Shown here: piece by piece, positions 56,296 to 64,000 of the stretch
How the letters are laid out: the number at the start of each line of letters is the position of its first letter
How positions within the stretch are numbered: the first letter of the stretch is position 1
Assembly (NCBI GenBank): GCA_963932145.1
Contig: OZ010571.1
Coordinates: 152,136,937-152,200,936 of the forward strand
Origin: Acanthosepion lycidas
Lineage: Eukaryota; Mollusca; Cephalopoda; Sepiida; Sepiidae
DNA length: 64,000 nucleotides
Direction: 5' to 3'
Notes under the pieces: model-generated
Seen by the model: the letters and a program-made list of their open reading frames with translations, nothing else
Database searches by the model: none
What the model was told of the DNA's origin: nothing
Translations under genes and position numbers: made by a program

Positions 56296-56925
56296 TGTTC
56301 CATATCAGGTCCTTGTCAGGTCTTTCAAATATTATATGTTCTATTCTATATCAAGGGCTTGTCAGTTCTTTCAAATATTATTTGTTGTATTCTATATCAG
56401 GTCCTTCTCAAGTCTTTCAAATATTACCTGTTGTATTCCATATCAGGGGCTTGTCAGGTCTTTCAATTATTACGTGTTGTATTCAATATCAGTTCCTTGT
56501 CAAATCTTCTCAACTATTACTTGTTGCGTTCCATACGAGGACCTTGTCAGGTCTTTGAACTATTACATGTTGCATTCCATATTAGGTCCTGGTTAGTCTT
56601 TTCAACTGTTATGTGTTGTATTCATTACCAGATCATTGTCAGGTCTTTCAACTATTACGTGCTGATTTCGATGTCAGGTCCTTGTCAGATTTTTCAACTT
56701 TGACATGTTTCATTTCATATTAGGTCCTTGTCAGGTCTTACAACTATTACATTTGGCATTACATACCAAGTCCTTTTCAGTTCTTTCAACTATTACGTGT
56801 TTCGTTCCATATCTCGTCCTTGTCAGGTCTTTCAACCGTTACTCGTTGCGTCCCGTATCAGGTCCTTATCAGGTCTTTCAACTATTACTTGTTGCGTTCC
56901 ATGTCATGTTCAAAGCTGAATAGTA
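56296..56925. repeat. 46-bp minisatellite (about 13 units)
   Basis: Units carry CATATCAGGTCCTTGTCAGG and TCTTTCAACTATTACGTGTT; starts at 56301, 56347, 56393 and so on. The period is not a multiple of three, so open frames here hop phase and are not proteins. Confidence 0.95.
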
Positions 56926-56940
56926 GGAATCGGGTAGTTA
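56660..56940 (+). repeat. 281-bp duplicated block, copy 1
   Basis: The end of the minisatellite plus 30 bases beyond. Identical to 59851-60131 except for three single-base differences. Confidence 0.95.
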
Positions 56941-57245
56941 CATCCCAGATATGGCAGCAATTATACAATTTCCGTATTATCTGATTCTTGTAAAAATAAC
57001 GTATAACAGAGTGTGTCGAGTACTTTATGGAACTTTGCAACGAGCTGATTATTTCACTCGCATTTTTCAATTTGCATGCAAATGTAAAACAACGCCGTCT
57101 GTGAATGCAACAAGACAATGTTTTATTGAATATTTTGGATAGGAGGCGTATTTTCTCTTTCATGTAGACTTTATGAATTAATGATATTGCCTTTTTGTTT
57201 CTGCTAATGTTTGAACAGCTTCTTTGTCTTCTTATATAATCTTTA
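56941..57245. other. Unassigned DNA
   Basis: Nothing recognised. Confidence 0.4.
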
Positions 57246-57247
57246 AG

Positions 57248-57501
57248 GAAGGTGGCGTCCTGGGTAAGACGTTAAACTACGTCCAGCAGCAAGGCCTCTG
57301 ATCAGGAGGTTTTGAGAAGCGTGGAACCAGGTCCACCCTGACCCGGGGTGGTAACACCTGTTAGGGTCCCAACTATGGGAAAATAGTTAACTATTACCAG
57401 AAATACTTTTTTGAAAAAATTATTACCAGCAATATAATTTTGAAGGAAACAGATTTTTGACAAAACAAAATATTACCAGCAATAAAATTTTTTGTCGGCA
57501 T

Positions 57502-57506
<5 letters not shown>
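57248..57506 (-). repeat. Family M copy
   Basis: GGCGTCCTGGGTAAGACG, GATCAGGAGGTTTTGAG, CACCCTGACCCGGGGTGG, GTTAGGGTCCCAACTATGGG, then TACCAGCAATA units and TTGTCGGCATTAAAT, where an AT array cuts the left-type module. Confidence 0.88.

Positions 57507-57562
<56 letters not shown>
57507..57562. repeat. (AT)n microsatellite
   Basis: AT array replacing the rest of the family M copy. Confidence 0.97.
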
Positions 57563-57567
<5 letters not shown>

Positions 57568-57662
57568 GGGGCTTAATTAAGATGTGGCAGATTTTGTTTT
57601 CAATATATGTATATAATTTTGGGCTTAATTAACACGAGTCGCAGATTTTATTTTCAATTCAA
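57563..57662. repeat. Short tandem duplication (about 50 bp)
   Basis: TTTTGGGCTTAATTAA and GCAGATTTTATTTTCAAT occur twice with small differences. Confidence 0.75.
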
Positions 57663-57749
57663 ATGTCTCTGACTCTAAAATATTTATTTGTAATCTAAAT
57701 TCTAAATAACCATGGATTTCTCTACGAATTTCTTTATCATTACTCATAT

Positions 57750-57835
57750 TACTTCCATTCCGAATAATGTTCACATCTTTGTTGTTATTTTCATAACACT
57801 TTGACCGCTGTACTCTCTGGCCTTTCTCGTGTGTC
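57750..57835 (-). repeat. SINE B 3' module, diverged
   Basis: CATTCCGAATAATGTTCACA, CATAACACTTTGACCGC and TCTCTGGCCTTTCTCG match the SINE B tail. Confidence 0.65.
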
Positions 57836-59457
57836 TGACAGCATCAGCGCCAGCAATAGAAAGAACATTAGATTTAAGGCTCGAAGTTGTAGATTAAGGA
57901 TTATTCCATGGGACAATAGCCTAGGGGATTAAATCGTTCGTTCACGAATTTTCTGGCATAGTGATTGTCACTTCAATCCATCGGCTGATTCGAACAGATT
58001 TAGAGAGAGTAGAAAGACTAACTAAGAATAACTAGAGAGAAGAGAAAGACTAACTAAGAATAACTAGAGAGAATAGAAAGACTAAGAATAACTTAGTATT
58101 ACTAAATAAAAACAAATCGGGATATTACTAAACATGGACAGCGTGACAAGAGCAAACTAGCCACTTAGTTTGAATAAAGGGTTCAGTTCAAAAGTTCCTG
58201 AAGTTTACCTGGATCGGCCAATACTTGTTGACCAGAAGGCACGACGGGAAAAATGTTTTGCTAATAACAAAGACGGAGATATCGGTCCAAATGTAAATCA
58301 AATGAATATGTTTTCGGAATCTGAATTATTCTTGAGTGGGGGCGAAATTTAACAAAAGTCTTTGTCAACGGGACAGTGTCATTCAAATTGTTACATAATG
58401 AGGAATCTGGGGCAGGAAGGCCAGCGATTCGTCATAATATCTCTTGGGCGTAGTATTCTGGCAGTGATGGATTGCTTTTGTGTAAGTTTTGGCAATAAGA
58501 AAAGAAAAAACAGCGCAAAGTCAGCCCATGATCAAAGGAATTTTAAAGCGACAATACGCTTTCCGCACCCAGATTGGATAGACAGGCTAAGGCCGCACAT
58601 GGCGAGATGCTACGCCAACCAGTGTGAATGGATTTCCCTGAATTTCTTCTGCTACCTCTTAGAATCGACGTATGTCCATCTTATATACTAAAACGAATAA
58701 GAAGGAATCGATTCCGTTGATACAATCTATGAAGTTTGGGCACATGGGGCCGAATCTATGGACGACATGTGATTTATCAGGAATATATTTGCTGAAACTT
58801 ACTCTTCAAACAAAATAAAGATACTCATGTTTAATGTAATAAACATACGTTTATTTCGTTTTTATTTCGTATTTTACAGTGATTCTTACTTTCGTGTTTT
58901 GTTTGGATGGAACAATTCGCAAACGACAAACATTCCATTCAAGAAAACTGCTTTCGAAAAATAAACAAACAATTCTGAATAGTTGAAAATATATTTATTC
59001 CTTGGAATACAATGATTATGAAACTGTATATATGTTTCCACTGCCACATTCAATAAGCATTGATTAAAAAAGATGTTTACAATATGACAGACAAATAACT
59101 ACTTTTTATTCTTCTGATTTTCGCAAAAAAATTTTCATGACTGTTTTCGGGACTTCTAAAAAAAATCACAAGTTTTGTTTTCTTTCTGGGATTGGTGGTG
59201 GTGGGGGCGGCGGCCTTTGTAAGAATTCCGCATTGAATAAATATACGCGCCTGTTTATTTATTCTCTCTGAAATTCAATTCCTTCGTCTTTGTAGTTGTT
59301 TTCTTTTTACCTTTGAGTATATCGTCGAAACTGAGATTGTTTGTACGTTACTCTCAAAATTTCTCCCTTATCCTCTCTCATTGACTCCCTCTCTCAAATT
59401 TATTATTCTCTTCTCAGTTTTTCTCTCCTTATCCTCTAATATATTTCCCTATACTTT
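57836..59457. other. Unassigned DNA with a 35-bp triplicate
   Basis: AGAAAGACTAACTAAGAATA repeats about three times at 58005-58100. Plus-strand frames at 58170-58352 and 58362-58691 have a fairly natural residue mix (RPILVDQKARREKC, FPHPDWIDRLRPHMARC) but no recognisable domain or splice sites. Confidence 0.4.
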
Positions 59458-59500
59458 CTCTCTCTCTCTCTCTCTCTCTCTCCCCCTCTCTCTCTCTCTC
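59458..59500. repeat. (CT)n microsatellite
   Basis: CT array ten bases before the next element. Confidence 0.96.
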
Positions 59501-59510
59501 TACACTTATA

Positions 59511-59850
59511 CAGGGTGTCCATAAAGTTCGTGTGCACTTTAAAAAACTTAACACTTTATTTGTATTTGAGAAAGAATAATTTGTAAAAAGAATTAGAAAG
59601 AAGTAAATCTATATTTTTTAAGGTTTTATTGAAATTTAATTTAAGTTTCTACATGTCCTGCATCATTAGCAATACAAAGGGTAATACGGTTTTGCAGTTC
59701 ACGGAAAACATTTGCCAATTGATTTACAGTAATGTCTGAAATCACATTAGTTATTTTAGCTATACTTAAAACTAGGTACATTAAACTTTATAACATTTCT
59801 TACAGAAGTTATAATTATTTTAAGTGCACACGAACTTTATGGACACCCTG
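59511..59850 (-). mobile_element. GTGTCC MITE, copy 2 (340 bp)
   Basis: Ends CAGGGTGTCCATAAAGTTCG and inverse CGAACTTTATGGACACCCTG, better preserved than in copy 1. The minus strand keeps the worn transposase tail (VNQLANVFRELQN). The right end is joined directly to the 281-bp duplicate block. Confidence 0.9.
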
Positions 59851-60131
59851 TGCTGATTTCGATGTCAGGTCCTTGTCAGGTTTTTCAACTTTGACATGTT
59901 TCATTTCATATTAGGTCCTTGTCAGGTCTTACAACTATTACATTTGGCATTACATACCAAGTCCTTTTCAGTTCTTTCAACTATTACGTGTTTCGTTCCA
60001 TATCTCGTCCTTGTCAGGTCTTTCAACCGTTACTCGTTGCGTCCCGTATCAGGTCCTCATCAGGTCTTTCAACTATTACTTGTTGCGTTCCATGTCATGT
60101 TCAAAGCTGAATAGTAGGAATCGGGCAGTTA
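59851..60131 (+). repeat. 281-bp duplicated block, copy 2
   Basis: About 99 per cent identical to 56660-56940. The left border coincides with the MITE end and the right border with a LINE fragment. Confidence 0.95.
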
Positions 60132-60370
60132 GAATCAAACTTCTGTTGCCTCAAGCCTCTTCATTTGTAAGGAGATTGTCCAGTATTCACTGTCATATAG
60201 GAGGATTGGTATTGCATAACATTTGAGTATTGTTTTCTTTGTTTCTAACCATATTTTTCTATTTCTTAATACTTTGCTTACCTTTTGGAAAACAAATTTC
60301 GCTATCTCAATGGCTTTTCGGATTTCGATGTCGCTTTTGGATTTCCGTTTAAATTGTTATTTTTTTCTGT
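60132..60370 (-). pseudogene. LINE fragment (thumb region)
   Basis: TTGTCCAGTATTCACTGTCA, TTTCTTAATACTTTGCTTAC and TTTTGGAAAACAAATTTCGC match the LINE at 52.42 and 52.77 kb. It shows the uninterrupted sequence at the site where SINE S sits in that copy. Confidence 0.75.
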
Positions 60371-61090
60371 ACATAACGTTTACGTTTTTCCTAATTATGC
60401 CCGCAATACAAAGTTTATGTTGCTTTTTAAATAACAAATTATAGTTGTTATCTCCAAGCTTGCTTTCTTCGTTTTACGTACCTGAGTTAACGAAGATTAA
60501 TTTAACCTGAAGAAGACCGTTTCAGGGACAATTGTCAAAGCACATCCACAAAATGCCATCCAAAGAAACGAGAAATGTTAAAAGAACTAACATGACTCAT
60601 TTTTAACACAAAGAAAGCAAAGTGATTTTTGTAATGTACAGCAATGGTATGTTTGGGGGGAACTCCTAAGCGATTGCTCTCCCAGCAACTACAGGGGTGA
60701 TAGGCAGAAAGGGGAAAGAGAAGGGGGTAAAAAATAACACTGCGTCGGAAACCACAGCAACTTTAGGAACAAAAATACCCAAGAGGTCTGATTTAACAAG
60801 ACACCGAGTTTTACTGACTGTTGGTTTTCCCGTTGTTTTTATTGGCAAAAACCATTTTATAAAGACCCGGATCTTGACCAGTTGCAGAGAGGTCCCTATC
60901 TAGACATGCCAAGCGGGCCCGCTGTTAACGGGGAAAAGTCTGATGTAACTGTTATTTTCTTTGCGTTTGTAATAATGCACGTTCACAACAATGATTTATT
61001 AAAATAATAAGTTAAAAAATGCAATTAATGTAACTGTAGTATCGTATGCAAATTAGATGGACAAGTATAAATAGAGAACAACAGGCGAAC
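60371..61090. other. Unassigned DNA
   Basis: Nothing recognised in most of it. The 68-codon frame at 60697 shows no domain. An octamer ATGCAAAT (61046-61053) and TATAAATAG (61066-61074) lie upstream of the exon-like segment below. Confidence 0.4.
61046..61074 (+). promoter_or_regulatory. Octamer and TATA-like pair, possible core promoter
   Basis: ATGCAAAT and TATAAATAG are 12 bases apart. Start would be expected near 61096-61105. In AT-rich DNA, both could be chance. Confidence 0.18.
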
Positions 61091-61167
61091 ATGATGGATA
61101 TGCCTAGCAAACCCGGTTGTTTTTCAGGACAAGGAGAACTGTACTACGACTACTACTACGCAGAGAG
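61091..61167 (+). CDS. Candidate first exon, function unknown
   Basis: ATG-rich start (MMDMPSKPGCFSGQGEL, then a Tyr-rich run) ending at a 5' splice-like GTATGC at 61168. The Tyr run comes from a TAC repeat. The first ATG lies where transcription should begin if the TATA box is used, which argues against it. Confidence 0.15.
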
Positions 61168-61737
61168 GTATGCAAAAACATAACATACGGAAGCAAGTGA
61201 GGTTCAAGCACAATAAATAAAGTAATCCTAAACATTCCAACAAGAATATAATTTTAAATGGTCCACAGAATGTCTCCACAAAGATTTTGATGCGTATATA
61301 TTTATAGGTTTAAACATTCCCATAATTCACCTTCCAACATTATAAGTTTGGAACAAAAACATCAACGGCGAATTAAATGAATAAGTCTCAACAGAAAAAA
61401 AATAACCACGTGATTGATTTTGTAAGAACGACCAAGAAGATGTAATAAAACAGCAAATAAAACTCGCTTCAGGTATTAGTAAGAGAGGCAATCCTCACTA
61501 AAACGATGAGAGATTCATTCTTTAAGTTGTTTTATATTTTGTGACAGAAACTCAAAAGACTTTCAGGACAAAGTGAAAACTTTCAAAAGCAAATGAGGCC
61601 CATCATCACAGAGCACAAGCTGATATATAAAGAGATCATAACCACTTAGAAATATAACCAATTTGTTAACATCCGGAACAAATACTTGAAAATATTTCGA
61701 CGCTTTAAAAGATCTCATTCAGGTCTTGTTAAATTGT
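61168..61737. other. Unassigned DNA
   Basis: Nothing recognised before the satellite starts. Confidence 0.45.
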
Positions 61738-64000
61738 GTAATAAATGACAGGCACTAAATAAGCTTACTGAAGATCGTAATAAATGGTAGGCTCTAAATA
61801 AGCTTACTGAAGTTTGAAATAAATGGTAGACTCTAAATAAGCGTACTGAAGGTCGTAATAAATGGTAGGCTCTAAATAAGCTTACTAAAGATCGTAATAA
61901 ATGGTAGGCTCTAAATAAGCTTGCTGAAGATCGTAATAAATGATAGGCTCTAAATAAGCTTACTGAAGATCGTAATAAATGGTAGGCACTAAATAAGCAT
62001 AATGAAGATCGTAATAAATGGTAGGCTCGAAATGAGCTTACTGAAGATCGTAAAAAATGGTAGGCACCAAATAAAGCTTACTGAAGATCTTAATAAATGG
62101 TAGGCTCTAAATAAGCTTACTGAAGATCGTAATAAATGGTAGGCACTAAATGAGCTTACCGAAGATCGTAATAAATGGTAGGCTCGAAATGAGCTTACTG
62201 AAGATCGTAATAAATGGTAGGCACTAAATGAGCTTACTGAAGATCGTAATAAATGGTAGACTATAAATGAGCTTACTGAAGATCGTAATAAATGGTAGGC
62301 ACTAAATGAGCTTACAGAAGACCGTAATAATTGGTAGGCTCTAAATAAGCTTACTGAAGTTTGAAATAAATGGTAGACACTAAATAAGCGTACTGAAGGT
62401 CGTAATAAATGGTAGGATCTAAATAAGCTTACTGAAGATCGTAATAAATGGTAGGCTCTAAATAAGCTTACTGAAGATCGTAATAAATGATAGTTTCTAA
62501 ATAAGCTTACTGGAGATCGTAATAAATGGTAGGCTCTAAAAAAGCTTACTGAAGATCGTAATAAATGGTAGGATCGAAATGAGCTTACTGAAGATCGTAA
62601 TAAATGGTAGGCTCGAAATAAGCTTACTGAAGATCGTAGTAAGTGGTAGGCTCTAAATAAGCTTATTGAAGATCGTAATAAATGGTAGACTCTAAAGAAG
62701 TTGACTGAAGATCGTAATAAATGGTAGGCTCTAAATAAGCTTACTGAAGATCGAAATAAATGGTAGGCTCTAAATAAGCTTGCTGAAGATCGTAATAAAT
62801 GGTAGGCTCTAAATAAGCGTACTGAAGGTCGTAATAAATGGTAGGCTCTAAATAAGCTTACTGAAGATCGTAATAAATGGTAGATTATAAATAAGCTTAC
62901 TGAAGATCGTAATAAATGGTAGATTATAAATAAGCTTACTGAAGATCGTAATAAATGGTAGGATCTAAATAAGCTTGCTGAAGATCGTAATAAATGGTAG
63001 GCTCTAAATAAGCTTACTGAAGATCGTAATAAATGGTAGGCACTATATGAGCTTACTGAAGATCGTAATAAATGATAGGCTCTAAATAAGCTTACTGAAA
63101 ATCGTAATAAATGGTAGACTCTAAATAAGCTTACTGAAGATCGTAATAAATGATAGGCTCTAAATAAGCTTACTGGAGATCGTAATAAATTGTAGGCACT
63201 AAATAAGCTTACTGAAGATCGTAATAAATGGTAGGATCGAAATGAGCTTACTAAAGATCGTAATAAATGGTAGGCTCGAAATAAGCTTACTGAAGATCGT
63301 AGTAAGTGGTAGGCTCTAAATAAGCTTATTGAAGATCGTAATAAACGGTAGACTCTAAAGAAGTTGACTGAAGATCGTAATAAATGGTAGGCTCTAAATA
63401 AGCTTACTGAAGATCGAAATAAATGGTAGGCTCTAAATAAGCTTGCTGAAGATCGTAATAAATGGTAGGCTCTAAATAAGCGTACTGAAGGTCGTAATAA
63501 ATGGTAGGCTCTAAATAAGCTTACTGAAGATCGTAATAAATGGTAGATTATAAATAAGCTTACTGAAGATCGTAATAAATGGTAGATTATAAATAAGCTT
63601 ACTGAAGATCGTAATAAATGGTAGGATCTAAATAAGCTTGCTGAAGATCGTAATAAATGGTAGGCTCTAAATAAGCTTACTGAAGATCGTAATAAATGGT
63701 AGGCACTATATGAGCTTACTGAAGATCGTAATAAATGATAGGCTCTAAATAAGCTTACTGAAAATCGTAATAAATGGTAGACTCTAAATAAGCTTACTGA
63801 AGATCGTAATAAATGGTAGGCTCTAAATAAGCTTCCTGAAGACCGTAATAAATAATAGGCACTAAATGAGCTTACTGACGATCGTAATAAATGGTAGATT
63901 CTAAATAAGCTTACTGAAGATCGTAATAAATAGTAGGATCTAAATAAGCTTACTGAAGATCGTAATAAATGGTAGGCTCTAAATAAGCTTACTGAAGATC
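61738..64000. repeat. 39-bp satellite with 663-bp higher-order unit
   Basis: About 58 units of 39 bases with consensus parts GATCGTAATAAATGGTAGGC and TCTAAATAAGCTTACTGAA. Most units hold a HindIII site (AAGCTT). From about 62489 a 17-unit block (663 bases) repeats: the variants GTAGTAAGTGG (62636 and 63299), TAGATTATAA (62881 and 63544) and CACTATATG (63041 and 63704) recur at exactly 663 bases. The array runs off the window end. Confidence 0.98.

Noticed and set aside
56169-56923. Overlapping 70-144 residue frames near 56.2-56.9 kb
   Set aside because: They come from the 46-bp minisatellite, which cycles through all three phases.
58170-58691. Two plus-strand frames as a host gene
   Set aside because: Composition is plausible, but no domain, no splice sites and no family could be recognised; kept only as a note in the unassigned stretch.
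61738-64000. CRISPR-like or coding interpretation of the 39-bp repeats
   Set aside because: Units are head to tail with no spacers. One minus-strand phase is open in the consensus because 39 is a multiple of three, but it has no start codon and no domain.

Overview
Source. The window looks like nuclear DNA of a cephalopod mollusc, most likely an octopus. It is very AT-rich and full of (AT)n, (GT)n and (GATA)n arrays. Almost everything recognisable is mobile-element debris: tRNA-headed SINEs, an endonuclease/reverse-transcriptase LINE, several Tc1/mariner lineages with their short hairpin relatives, and Penelope-like fragments. The octopus assignment rests on recalled resemblance of these repeats and on composition; no species-diagnostic gene is present. 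No intact host gene can be supported. Most open frames are translated microsatellite or chance. Three short exon-like segments (8.3 kb, 25.7 kb, 61.1 kb) are listed with low confidence.

Layout. 0-6.6 kb: microsatellites, a tandem tRNA-like pair, two copies of SINE A. 6.8-20.4 kb: a modular repeat (family M) built from three kinds of internal tandem array, mixed with SINE B, often as inverted pairs. 21-25 kb: LINE 3' piece, Tc1 piece, a 37-bp minisatellite, SINE A next to a small inverted-repeat element. 26-28.2 kb: a decayed protein-coding copy of unknown family. 29-34 kb: hairpin elements, a Penelope-type terminal piece, two tandem Tc1/mariner copies. 34.8-35.4 kb: a GC-rich tandem duplication that stands out sharply. 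35.7-49.8 kb: SINE S, mariner fossils, a GIY-YIG domain of a Penelope-like element, MADE1-like hairpins sitting in AT arrays, and at least eight copies of an (AT)n-linked family (family H) that carries a hammerhead-ribozyme core. 50.5-54.7 kb: a mariner interrupted by a LINE that is itself interrupted by a SINE. 55.3-60.4 kb: LINE pieces, a 46-bp minisatellite, a 281-bp recent duplication joined to a MITE end. 61.7-64 kb: a 39-bp HindIII-type satellite with a 663-bp higher-order unit, running off the window.

Main result. Family H is the best candidate for a biological system. On the strand opposite to its usual reading it shows a type I hammerhead with a very short stem III, a UGC/GCA stem II and, in some copies, a GUC or GUU cleavage triplet with pairing stem I. 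Copies are commonly joined head to head as long palindromes and are bounded by (AT)n. A separate hammerhead occurs in terminal pieces of a Penelope-like element whose endonuclease remnant lies in the same window. This fits what is known of hammerheads in Penelope-like elements and of animal retrozymes. Activity is not shown by sequence alone.
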